Positions 27,750-35,511 of a stretch of 64,000 bases of DNA are shown in pieces. The stretch is from Agrobacterium cucumeris (GTDB lineage Bacteria; Pseudomonadota; Alphaproteobacteria; Rhizobiales; Rhizobiaceae): the NCBI RefSeq assembly GCF_030036535.1, contig NZ_CP080388.1:1731001-1795000 (forward strand), in the 5' to 3' direction. The position numbers and the translations under genes were made by a program. The notes beneath the pieces are model-generated. The model did not search any database. It saw only the letters and a program-made list of their open reading frames with translations, and was not told the origin of the DNA. Every line of letters starts with the position of its first letter. Within the stretch, counting starts at the first letter, position 1.

Positions 27750-28028
27750 TCAGTCTCCCACGCGCGCCCGTTCGATCAGCGCCTGCCAGGCGGCAAGAGT
27801 GGGCTGCCGGGCCAGCTCGTCATAGTCGAGACGCGTTCCGGCAAGCTGCGAAAGCGGCGGGATGAGGCGCATGAGGGCGAGCGAATGAAGCCCGTGGCCG
27901 AACAGGTTGTCCCCCGGTTCGATATCGTGCGCCTCATCCTCCAGAACCTCGGCAAGAAGGGCCTTGAGGTCTGTCAGCATCGTTCCCGCCTCCAGCATGA
28001 CATCCGCCGCCGCCGTGGGCTCATTCAT
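27750..28028 (-). CDS. Free-standing aryl carrier protein
   Basis: A 92-residue carrier protein with the phosphopantetheine site FGHGLHSLALM at Ser49 and a C-terminal stretch DYDELARQPTLAAW that closely resembles the aryl carrier domain of EntB (DELARVPTLSAW in this window). It therefore most likely accepts dihydroxybenzoate from EntE. The first 16 residues may not be translated: an internal ATG at 27980 has GGAGG 8 nt upstream and would give a 76-residue carrier. The gene overlaps the end of the ViuB-like gene by 8 nt and precedes the C-PCP-C gene, so the carrier is made together with its likely downstream condensation partner. Confidence 0.85.
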   Translation of the reverse strand: MNEPTAAADVMLEAGTMLTDLKALLAEVLEDEAHDIEPGDNLFGHGLHSLALMRLIPPLSQLAGTRLDYDELARQPTLAAWQALIERARVGD

Positions 28029-28860
28029 CGAAATGATCGTGAACGCCGCTGGCGCCGCGCCGCCAGTAACCGGAGGCGCGCGTCCATTTCGGGTTTGCGC
28101 CGAATTCTTCGATCAGGAGGGCACGAATCTCCTTTGCGGTCTTGGATTCGCAGGCGACCCAGCTGCAGAAATCGCCCTTCGGCAGCTCAAGCTTGCGCAA
28201 CGCGTCAGTCAATGCGTCGTGATCGGTCCCGCTCGCGGTGTTTTGCGTCACCCAGACGATCGAAGCGTCAGCCTTTGTGGCGATATCCAGACGGTCCGCA
28301 TCCGTTTCAACCTCGATCAGCGCCACAGCCCGTGTGCCTTCCGGCATTTCTTCCAGCCGCCGCGCCAGCGCCGGAAGGCCGGTATCGTCGGCGATCAGCA
28401 AATGCCAGTCATAGGTGAAGGGAACGGTGAAAGAGCCGCGTGGACCGGCGATCCAAGCCCGGTCGCCCACCTTTGCGGCTTTCGCCCAGTTGCTGGCGGG
28501 GCCGTCATGATGGGTGGCGAAATCGATTGCGAGTTCGCCCTTTTCGGCATCGAAGCTGCGCGGCGTATAATCGCGCGCCAGCGGGCGCGGCGCGCCTTCC
28601 GGTAATTCAAGGCCGTTCGGGCCGATCACCGGCAAATTCGGCTCGGTTTCGCCGGGAAGCGGGAAGAACATCTTGACGTGGTCGTCAAAACCGAGGCTCG
28701 CAAAGCCCTCCAGTTCCGGTCCGGTGAGGACGATGCGCACCATGGACCGGCTGAGCTGTTCCACCCGCGCAACATCGAGGCAGCGCAGCTTGACGGCGTG
28801 GCGATGACGTTTCGGAGTACGGTCCGGAACGGCGGTTTCAATGCTGTCGGTTATGCTCAT
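28021..28860 (-). CDS. viuB: ViuB-like siderophore-interacting FAD/NAD(P)H ferric reductase
   Basis: A 279-residue cytoplasmic flavoprotein of the siderophore-interacting protein family. It reduces ferric iron in imported catecholate complexes so that iron is released; characterised members are ViuB and YqjH. Family features are the FAD-binding region DYTPRSFDAEKGELAIDF, the region GDRAWIAGPRGSF after it, and the nucleotide-binding part starting near DWHLLIADDTGLPAL. It is the first gene of the minus-strand operon that continues into the free aryl carrier and the C-PCP-C NRPS. The 235-bp upstream region shows no exact TGA-N9-TCA iron box. Confidence 0.92.
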   Translation of the reverse strand: MSITDSIETAVPDRTPKRHRHAVKLRCLDVARVEQLSRSMVRIVLTGPELEGFASLGFDDHVKMFFPLPGETEPNLPVIGPNGLELPEGAPRPLARDYTPRSFDAEKGELAIDFATHHDGPASNWAKAAKVGDRAWIAGPRGSFTVPFTYDWHLLIADDTGLPALARRLEEMPEGTRAVALIEVETDADRLDIATKADASIVWVTQNTASGTDHDALTDALRKLELPKGDFCSWVACESKTAKEIRALLIEEFGANPKWTRASGYWRRGASGVHDHFDE

Positions 28861-29095
28861 GCTGTTGTCTTTCGTGGGATGTTGCCGACGGGTTCGGCAG
28901 TCTCGCTGTCCCGGATCGGCGTGCGGGATGATCGCTAATCGGAAGTGTCATCCGGCGCGATAATCCGGCATCGTTGCTTCAAGATGTGCAAACCATAACA
29001 GGCGCTTCCGGCCGTCGCAATATAACTTTACACAAAAACTCAAGTTTATGGCCGGCGCATGAAATACGCGCCGGTACGCGCCGTTTTCAAGACTA

Positions 29096-30049
29096 TCAGG
29101 GGCGGCCCGCCCAGCCTTCCACCGCGTCCAGCGTGTGCAGGGCGCTGGGAATGGAAGGCGTCGTGACCCTGGTGGAATCGAGGAACACGATTCTGCCTTC
29201 GCGGGCCGGTTTCACGAAACGTTCCCAGCCGGGAATGATCTTTTCCAGTGCCGCGCGCGTTCCATCCTCGCCGCGGGTAGGGCTGTTATAGCTGTTCATC
29301 ACCACCAGCAGATCGGGATTGAGCTTGCCGAAAGCCTCGGCACTCAGCGGCATGGTAAGGGTGGAGCCAAGCCCGCCGGAAGAGGCGGCGTTATCGATTT
29401 TCAGCCGGGCATAACCGAGATCCTCCAGTGCCTGCACCGCGCCGGACATGTCGCCGACAGCATTGATCTGGTCGGTCAGCAGGATCGCCAGATAGGTCTT
29501 GCCCTTGACATCTTCGCCCAGCGTCTTTTTGACGGCGGCAAGTTTGGTGTCATAGGCTTTCCGGCGTTCAGCGAAAGCGTCGCTCCGACCGACGAGACCG
29601 GCAAGATTTTCTTCCACGTTGAAACCATAGGCATGGCCGGTGCTGACCTTTTGCAGATAGACGGGCGCTATGGTGGAAAGCTGCTCGGCCTTGCCGCCAT
29701 CCATTTCCGTTGCCACGATCAGATCCGGCTGCAGCGCCCGCAGTTTTTCGAGATCAATCTGGCCGACTGCGCCAAAACCCTTTGGTTTCGTACGGCCTTC
29801 GCCAAGAACGGTATCGATAAAATCGACGGCGGTGGCGAATTTGCCGTCGCTATTGCGGCCATAGGCGCCGACCACATTGGCGTCGATATCCATCAGCGGC
29901 ACGCCCAGGAGCGGCTCATGCATGACGACGATGCGTTGCGGCTTTTCCGGAACGGAGACGGTGCGGCCGGCGGCATCGGTCACGCTGCGCTCGGCGGCAA
30001 GGCTCGTTCCAGCGGTCAGAAAGGCGGCGAGTAGGATGGCAATTCGCAT
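29096..30049 (-). CDS. fepB: Periplasmic ferric-siderophore-binding protein (FepB-like)
   Basis: A 317-residue class III binding protein for iron complexes. It starts with a signal peptide (MRIAILLAAFLTAGTSLAAE), followed by VTDAAGRTVSVPEKPQRIVV, the usual opening of this family, and later LQPDLIVATEMDG and NPDLLVVMNSY. It should pick up the ferric catecholate in the periplasm after outer-membrane uptake and hand it to the FepD/FepG permease. A ribosome site AAGGGA precedes the start. It is the last gene of the fepC-fepD-fepG-fepB operon, 22 nt after fepG. Whether the ligand is ferric agrobactin is an inference from its location. Confidence 0.9.
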   Translation of the reverse strand: MRIAILLAAFLTAGTSLAAERSVTDAAGRTVSVPEKPQRIVVMHEPLLGVPLMDIDANVVGAYGRNSDGKFATAVDFIDTVLGEGRTKPKGFGAVGQIDLEKLRALQPDLIVATEMDGGKAEQLSTIAPVYLQKVSTGHAYGFNVEENLAGLVGRSDAFAERRKAYDTKLAAVKKTLGEDVKGKTYLAILLTDQINAVGDMSGAVQALEDLGYARLKIDNAASSGGLGSTLTMPLSAEAFGKLNPDLLVVMNSYNSPTRGEDGTRAALEKIIPGWERFVKPAREGRIVFLDSTRVTTPSIPSALHTLDAVEGWAGRP

Positions 30050-30071
30050 GGTATTCCCTTTATTCAGTCAT

Positions 30072-31136
30072 TCAATGGCTGTTGGTTCTGCGCAGCGCCT
30101 GCAGTCGCAGCGTGAGGATGAAAAGCGGCACGCCGATCAGCGTCAGCGCAAGGCCGATCGGCATCGGCGTATCAGCCACCAGCCCGCGCGACAGCGTATC
30201 GGCGGTTACCACCAAGATGCCGCCGGTCAGCCCCGACAGGAAAAGCCTGGCGCGGCCAACGGCGGGCGAAACGAAAGTGGCGAGATGCGGGGCGATGACG
30301 CCGAGAAAGGTGAGTGGGCCGACCGCCGTGACGGCTGAGGCACTGAGGATGACCGCGAAAACAATGACGAGCGGGCGCGAATGCCGGACGGTTTCGCCAA
30401 GCGCCATGGCCATCTCGTTGCCGAGATCGAAGACCGCAAGCGCCCGACCGATGAGGAAAATACCGGCAATGCTTCCGGCAAAGAGGGGCGCAAAAACGAG
30501 GATGGTGGACCAGCTTGCCTGAAACAGCGAACCCGCCATCCAGTCGGCCAGTGAAAGCGACGTTTCCGCCGGCGTGTAGAGCAGAAGCACAGATGAGACG
30601 GAGGAAAGGGCGGATTCGATCGCTATGCCCATCAGTAGAATGGCAAGTCCGCTGGAGCGTTCACGTCCAACAAGCGCGATCAGGAGGAAGGCCACAACCA
30701 GACCGCCGCCGACGGCCGCCAGCGCTACCATGGTTTTCGGCGCGGCCGGCACCAGCACCAGAAGCAGCATGATGGTGGTCATCGACCCTTGGCTCAGACC
30801 AAACAGGCCGGGATCGGCGAGCGGATTGCGGGCGACGGATTGCAGCATGGCGCCTGCCAGTGCCACACTCCAGCCGGCCATGAAGCCGAGCAGAATGCGC
30901 GGCAGCCGCACCGTCCATAGCGCATAGGCCTGATCGTCGCTCAGATGCCCGCCGGCAAGGCCGCGCAAAAGGTCGAACAGACCGGTTTGGGTATTGCCGA
31001 GGCTGACGGATATGGCGGCGAGCACAAGCGCCAGCCCCATCAGCGCGAGGCCGGCCTTCAGATTGCCGATGCCGATTTGCAGACCGCTCGGCAGCCTGAG
31101 CACCGCTTTGCCATCGGTGGCGAAATGTCGTTTCAT
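30072..31136 (-). CDS. fepG: Ferric-siderophore ABC permease (FepG-like)
   Basis: A 354-residue FecCD-family inner-membrane permease with about nine to ten hydrophobic helices. Typical family stretches are VRLPRILLGFMAGWSVALAGAMLQSVARNPLADPGLFGLSQG near residue 70 and VGPLTFLGVIAPHLA in the C-terminal part, the region that contacts the ATPase. The start at 31136 overlaps the stop of fepD by the four bases ATGA, so the two are translationally coupled. A longer upstream open frame only covers fepD sequence and is discarded. It forms the heterodimeric channel with FepD, powered by FepC. Confidence 0.92.
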   Translation of the reverse strand: MKRHFATDGKAVLRLPSGLQIGIGNLKAGLALMGLALVLAAISVSLGNTQTGLFDLLRGLAGGHLSDDQAYALWTVRLPRILLGFMAGWSVALAGAMLQSVARNPLADPGLFGLSQGSMTTIMLLLVLVPAAPKTMVALAAVGGGLVVAFLLIALVGRERSSGLAILLMGIAIESALSSVSSVLLLYTPAETSLSLADWMAGSLFQASWSTILVFAPLFAGSIAGIFLIGRALAVFDLGNEMAMALGETVRHSRPLVIVFAVILSASAVTAVGPLTFLGVIAPHLATFVSPAVGRARLFLSGLTGGILVVTADTLSRGLVADTPMPIGLALTLIGVPLFILTLRLQALRRTNSH

Positions 31137-32146
31137 GACAGCCCTCTTTGCGAAGGCGAAAGATAAAAGCGCTTGACGATGACGATGAAGACGAGGCCGC
31201 CGAGCAGGTCCATGAACAGCCCGGTATTGACCACATAGGGCGCAAACAGCGTCTGCGCGCCAAGGTCGGCCAGCACGCAGAGGCCCGCGCCGACAAGGGC
31301 GGACGCCGGCAAAGCGAGCGTGAAGTTCACGCCGACCAGCGGCCGGATCATATGCGGCACGATGAGGCCGACGAAACCGATCGGGCCGCAGATCGCCACG
31401 GCCGAACCTGACGCCAGCATGGTGGCGAACAGCGCGACCCGGGAAATACGCGTCACGTTCACACCGGCGGAGGCGGCCTTTTCCGCACCCAGCAGTGCGA
31501 GCGTCAGCGGTCGTGCTACCGACAACAAAATCACCAGCGCAATGGCTCCGATCCACCAGAAATCGGTAAGCCGCGCGGCATAGACGTGGTTGATATTGCC
31601 GCCGACCCAGCTCAGAAATTCGCTGCGCCGTGTGGGGTTTGATAACAGCAGGGCATTGGTCACGCCGATCAGCAGCATCGAAACCAGAGCACCGGCGAGG
31701 ATGAGCGACAGGCCGCGCGGATCGTTCGACCGTCCGGCGAGACGGGCGACGAAGAAACAGGCGCCAAAGCCAAGCCCGGCGCCGACGAGTGCCGCTAATC
31801 CCTGCATCTCCGGAGAAAGATCGAACACCAGCGCGCCGGCAACCACAAAAAGCGTCGCGCCGGCATTCAAGCCCAGAGTAGAGGGTGAGGCGAGGGGATT
31901 GCGGACAAGCCCTTGCAGCACGCAGCCGCTGACGGCGGTGGTGGCGCCCACATAAATCGCGATCAGCGAGCGCGGGATTTGCTGGTAGAGAAGCACCGAC
32001 TGTTCATAGGTGTCGGCCTCGCCGCGCCAGAGCGTTGCCGCGATTTCGGCAAGCGGCATGTTGCCGCTCATGACGAGCAGATTAATAGTGAGGATGGCGG
32101 CCAGCAGCAGCGCGGCGGCAAAAATCGGCGTTATTTTCGAGGTCAT
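31133..32146 (-). CDS. fepD: Ferric-siderophore ABC permease (FepD-like)
   Basis: A 337-residue FecCD-family permease. The hallmark region YQQIPRSLIAIYVGATTAVSGCVLQGLVRNPLASPSTLGLNAG lies in the first third, and GPIGFVGLIVPHMIRPLVG in the last third. Multiple hydrophobic helices span the sequence. It overlaps the stop of fepC by four bases upstream and the start of fepG by four bases downstream, so all three are coupled. It is the partner of FepG in the inner-membrane channel for the ferric siderophore. Confidence 0.92.
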   Translation of the reverse strand: MTSKITPIFAAALLLAAILTINLLVMSGNMPLAEIAATLWRGEADTYEQSVLLYQQIPRSLIAIYVGATTAVSGCVLQGLVRNPLASPSTLGLNAGATLFVVAGALVFDLSPEMQGLAALVGAGLGFGACFFVARLAGRSNDPRGLSLILAGALVSMLLIGVTNALLLSNPTRRSEFLSWVGGNINHVYAARLTDFWWIGAIALVILLSVARPLTLALLGAEKAASAGVNVTRISRVALFATMLASGSAVAICGPIGFVGLIVPHMIRPLVGVNFTLALPASALVGAGLCVLADLGAQTLFAPYVVNTGLFMDLLGGLVFIVIVKRFYLSPSQRGLS

Positions 32147-32943
32147 GCCGGAATGGCCTGTTCCTGCCGCTCCAGCCTGGGCACGCAGATGAGCCGCCCC
32201 TGACGGGAGAAGATATCGGCTTCGAGATCGAAGACCTCAGCAACATTTTCAGGGGTGACTGTTTTTTCAACCGGCCCTGAGGCCAGAACCCGTCCGGCTT
32301 TCAGCATGATGACATCATCGGCGAAAGTGGAGGCGAGGTTGAGATCGTGCAGTACGACGATCACGGTTTTGCCGTGCCTGTCGGTCAATTCGCGCACGAG
32401 GCCGAGAACGGCATATTGATATTTCATGTCGAGATGATTGACCGGCTCGTCCATCAGGATCACGTCGGTATCCTGCGCCAGCACCATGGCGATGAAGGCG
32501 CGCTGGCGCTGGCCGCCGGACAGCGTGTTGACCTGTGATTTCGCCTTGTCTTCCAGCCCGACGGTCTTCAGCGCCTCGGCAAAAAGTGTGCGGTCGCGCG
32601 CGGTCGGGCCGCCGCCAAGCCCGTAACGGGCGTAACCGGCAAGCTCAACCAATTCGCCAAGCGTCATATAGTCAGGGCAATGGCATTCCTGCGGCAGATA
32701 GGCGATGCGGCGGGCGAGTTCCCGGCGCCCGATTTCGCCGATAAAACGCTCGCCAAGCCTTATTGTGCCTGATGACAAAGGCAGGAAACCCATGATGGTT
32801 TTCAACAGCGTCGACTTGCCGCAGCCATTGGGGCCGACCAGCGCCGTCACCCGCCCGGCCTGGAAACGGGCGGACAGTCCTCTCAAGACGGGGACGTGTC
32901 CGTAGCTGGCGTGAAGGTCCGTCGCATCAAGCACCGGATACAA
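32143..32943 (-). CDS. fepC: Ferric-siderophore ABC ATPase (FepC-like)
   Basis: An ATPase of about 266 residues that powers the FepD/FepG permease. Walker A is GPNGCGKSTLLK (about 37-48), the signature LSGGQRQRAFIAM, Walker B VILMDEPVNHLD, and the switch histidine lies in VIVVLHDLN. The first codon shown is TTG, with AGGAG directly touching it. The GTG three codons later (32934) has that AGGAG at a 9-nt spacing and is a better start. This is the first gene of the operon. A near-match to the iron box (TGA-N9-TCG) lies 56 nt upstream. Confidence 0.92.
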   Translation of the reverse strand: MYPVLDATDLHASYGHVPVLRGLSARFQAGRVTALVGPNGCGKSTLLKTIMGFLPLSSGTIRLGERFIGEIGRRELARRIAYLPQECHCPDYMTLGELVELAGYARYGLGGGPTARDRTLFAEALKTVGLEDKAKSQVNTLSGGQRQRAFIAMVLAQDTDVILMDEPVNHLDMKYQYAVLGLVRELTDRHGKTVIVVLHDLNLASTFADDVIMLKAGRVLASGPVEKTVTPENVAEVFDLEADIFSRQGRLICVPRLERQEQAIPA

Positions 32944-32998
32944 CTCCTGTTATTCATTCGGCCATGCGTCGAGACGCCGCACAGCCGTTATAAGTATT

Positions 32999-33013
32999 TG
33001 AATGTAAATATCG
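32999..33013. promoter_or_regulatory. Near-match to TGA-N9-TCA iron box upstream of fepC
   Basis: TGAATGTAAATATCG differs from the TGA-N9-TCA rule at one base. It lies 56 nt upstream of fepC on the minus strand, in the 214-bp region shared with the divergent monooxygenase gene. It is AT-rich like the two exact boxes. It is offered as a possible weak iron site only. Confidence 0.3.
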
Positions 33014-33157
33014 ATCTTGCGAAAAACGGATCTCGTTCCGGCAAGCGCGACGCTCTGATCTTGAAGCGACACTAAACTATAGTAAAACTCTCCACAAATC
33101 GAAATTTGCCGATTCAACCCGCAGATTTCTTCCCGGTTATTTCAGTCGAGGTGCATT

Positions 33158-34459
33158 ATGTCAGTCGCAGCCAAGCTCCATGTCGGCATGTCGCTGGCCC
33201 CAACCTGGCTCAGCGGCGAGGCGTGGCGGCGTGCGGACAGCGATATAGATGGGGTGTTTTCCAGCGATTATTTCGTCGATTTGGCGCAGCGCGCCGAGGC
33301 GGCGCATGTGGATTTCGTCTTCCGGCCCGATACGCTTTTTCTGCGCACCGAAGGGCTGGAAACCGGCGGCGGATTTGCCAGCATGGACCCGACCATGCTT
33401 CTCGCCGCAATCGCCCGGGAGACCAGTCGCGTCGGCCTGTTATCCACGGTTTCGACGACCTTTTTGCCACCCTATGTGGTTGCCCGCCAGATTCAGTCGC
33501 TGAACTGGCTGAGCAACGGCCGGGCGGGCTGGAACATCGTCACTGCCCTCGACGGCCACGAAAATTTCGGCCTCAAGCAAATGCCGTCGCCGCAGGAGCG
33601 TTATGAACGCGCCGCCGAATTCACGCAGGTGGCGCGGCAGCTCTGGGCAAGTTTTCCGAACGAGGCGTTGAAGCTCGACAGGGAGAGCGGGTGTTTTGCC
33701 GATTCCTCGCTGGTGCGGCCGGTTGCGCATGAAGGGCCGCACTTCAGCGTTAAGGGCCCGCTCAACCTGCCGGCCCATGCCAGCCGCATTCCTCTGGTGC
33801 AGGCGGGTGCTTCTCCCGAGGGCCGTGATTTCGCTTCATCTGTCGCGGATGCGGTCTTTGCCTCCACGCCGGATATGCAGGCGGCCATCGAACTCAGGGC
33901 GGATCTGCGCCGCCGTGCCGAGGGGCATGGCCGCAAGCCGGATGGAGTGAAGCTGATGCCGGGCCTCAGCCTCTATCTGGCGGAGACCCAAAAGGAGGCG
34001 CTGGAACTCTTCGCGGAGACCCATGCTCGCGCCAACCGTGCCCGTGCCTTTGCCTCCATCCGCGACATGACGGGCCTCGATCTCTCGGATTGGCCGCTCA
34101 CACGGATCGTTTCCGCTTCGGATTTGCCATCGTCGCCTGAAACACCCAGAAGCCGCACCCATGCCAACCTCTTGCGCCGGTTGATCGAGCGGGAAACCCT
34201 GAGCGTCGGGGACCTGCTGCAAAGGCCGGAAGTGATGGGGTCCGGCCACTGGCAGGTCATCGGCACCGTGGAGGATGCTTTTGAAACCATTCGGGAATGG
34301 GCGCAGGCCGGTGCGATAGACGGTTTTGTCGCGGTGCCCGGCGGGTCTGTCGCGTCAATGCGGCTGGTATTGGAGCGGTTGCTTCCCAGGCTTGGCGATG
34401 CCGGGCTTTTCCGCACCGGCTATTCTGGCCACACCTTTGCGGAGCATCTGGCCGAATAG
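33158..34459 (+). CDS. FMN-dependent (LLM class, NtaA/SnaA/DmoA-like) monooxygenase
   Basis: A 433-residue luciferase-like flavin monooxygenase of the NtaA/SnaA/SoxA/DmoA group, which uses reduced FMN from a partner reductase. Family stretches include FVFRPDTLFL, ETSRVGLLSTVSTTFLPPYVVARQ, LNWLSNGRAGWNIVTA and LVQAGASPEGRDFA. GAGG precedes the start at a good distance. It diverges from fepC, and ends 2 nt from the tail of an IclR regulator. Members oxidise sulfur compounds or metal chelators such as nitrilotriacetate and EDTA. Position inside an iron-uptake island suggests action on a chelate or on the siderophore, but that is inference; no reductase partner is encoded nearby. Confidence 0.85.
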   Translation: MSVAAKLHVGMSLAPTWLSGEAWRRADSDIDGVFSSDYFVDLAQRAEAAHVDFVFRPDTLFLRTEGLETGGGFASMDPTMLLAAIARETSRVGLLSTVSTTFLPPYVVARQIQSLNWLSNGRAGWNIVTALDGHENFGLKQMPSPQERYERAAEFTQVARQLWASFPNEALKLDRESGCFADSSLVRPVAHEGPHFSVKGPLNLPAHASRIPLVQAGASPEGRDFASSVADAVFASTPDMQAAIELRADLRRRAEGHGRKPDGVKLMPGLSLYLAETQKEALELFAETHARANRARAFASIRDMTGLDLSDWPLTRIVSASDLPSSPETPRSRTHANLLRRLIERETLSVGDLLQRPEVMGSGHWQVIGTVEDAFETIREWAQAGAIDGFVAVPGGSVASMRLVLERLLPRLGDAGLFRTGYSGHTFAEHLAE

Positions 34460-34461
34460 GA

Positions 34462-35238
34462 TTACGATCCGCCGGATTCGCCCGTTGCCTTTGTGGCCGC
34501 TTCGAGCAGTCGCGAAAAATGTCCCTCGGCCTCGGCGGTCGCCAGGAAGGATACGGTGGTGACGACACAACAGATTTCGCGCTGGGCGTCGAAAACCGGG
34601 GCCGCCTTTCCCGTCAGAGCGGAAAACAGATGTTCGTTGAGTTCCGCACCGCCTGCCTCGCGGATGGCGTTGAGAACCTTCACCTCCGGTCGTGCACCGC
34701 GAAAGGCGGCCGGCTGTAATTTGCGCACGGCGGCAATCCTGTCAGCCGGCAGGTGAGCCTGAAAAACCAGCCCGCAGGCACTGTTGTCCAGCGGCAGAAC
34801 ATCACCGAGCGCCACGGTACTGATGGAGAAGCTGGCGCTCCTGTGCCATTGCACCACGGTCGGGCCGCGATCGGTCCAGATCGCTACGCCACAGCTGGCG
34901 CCAATCTGCGAGGCCAGATTTTTCATCTGGCGACCGGCAGTCTCGACCGGATTGATTCGTCGCAGCGCGCTGATGCCTATCCCAAGTGCCGCCGGCCCGA
35001 GATCGTAGCAACCGCTTGCCGGATCCTGGGTCACCAGTCCTTCCCGCACCAGGCTTTGCATATAACGGTGCGCGGTCGAACGGCCGGTGCCGGCGCGTTT
35101 GGCCAGTTCGCCAAGCGCGACTGCCGTCTCCGATTTTGCGAGAAGATCGAGGAAACGCGCCGCGATCGACACGGATTGAATGAGCGCCGAACGCTTCTCG
35201 CCCTCGTTCTCAGGCAGATCATCGGCATCATCATTCAT
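34462..35238 (-). CDS. IclR-family transcriptional regulator
   Basis: A 258-residue regulator. The N-terminal winged helix (about 15-85) reads SVSIAARFLDLLAKSETAVALGELAKRAGTGRSTAHRYMQSLVREG, a typical IclR domain, followed by the IclR effector domain with NLASQIGASCGVAIWTDRGPTVVQW and the Ser/Cys-rich pocket (LPLDNSACGLVF). The start at the ATG at 35238 is chosen because the extra N-terminal sequence of the longer frame is not family-like. It converges on the monooxygenase gene and diverges from the TonB receptor gene; an 11-bp imperfect inverted repeat in that shared promoter (35400-35469) could be its site. Confidence 0.88.
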   Translation of the reverse strand: MNDDADDLPENEGEKRSALIQSVSIAARFLDLLAKSETAVALGELAKRAGTGRSTAHRYMQSLVREGLVTQDPASGCYDLGPAALGIGISALRRINPVETAGRQMKNLASQIGASCGVAIWTDRGPTVVQWHRSASFSISTVALGDVLPLDNSACGLVFQAHLPADRIAAVRKLQPAAFRGARPEVKVLNAIREAGGAELNEHLFSALTGKAAPVFDAQREICCVVTTVSFLATAEAEGHFSRLLEAATKATGESGGS

Positions 35239-35399
35239 GGCGTTCAAGCCTGTTCCCTCATTTTTGGACTGAACATGCCTAACGCATCGACCGGAAAATC
35301 GGAATTGATTTCTGACAGGAAAACCGGCCGTTGCGATGCTTTGCCAATCTTGGCGCTGAGGGATGGTCGATAAATTTTGTTGTAAATATGGCACATCCC

Positions 35400-35469
35400 G
35401 TTACGGAACCCCGATTGTCCGCAATGCAGAACGTATTCTCTATTGCGAAACAGATAACGGTTCCGTTAC
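35400..35469. promoter_or_regulatory. Spaced inverted repeat in IclR/TonB-receptor intergenic region
   Basis: GTTACGGAACC (35400-35410) is repeated in inverted form as GGTTCCGTTAC (35459-35469) with one mismatch and 48 nt between. It sits between the IclR gene and the receptor gene, just upstream of the exact iron box. It may bind the IclR regulator at two places or form a loop; there is no direct proof. Confidence 0.4.
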
Positions 35470-35476
35470 TTGAATA

Positions 35477-35491
35477 TGACTTTAATACTCA
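35477..35491. promoter_or_regulatory. Iron-responsive (RirA IRO-type) box upstream of TonB receptor
   Basis: TGACTTTAATACTCA is an exact TGA-N9-TCA element, ending 20 nt before the ATG of the receptor gene. Binding here would overlap the transcription start or ribosome site region and repress the receptor when iron is sufficient. Confidence 0.75.
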
Positions 35492-35511
35492 TGTTTATTT
35501 AGGGGTGTGTT

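Noticed and set aside
28861..29095. Search for an iron box before the ViuB-like operon
   Set aside because: No exact TGA-N9-TCA found; the nearest string (TAA-N9-TCA) was too weak to report as a site.
31137..31556. N-terminal extension of the FepG-like permease
   Set aside because: It only covers the FepD-like gene in another frame; the ATG at 31136 has the usual four-base coupling.
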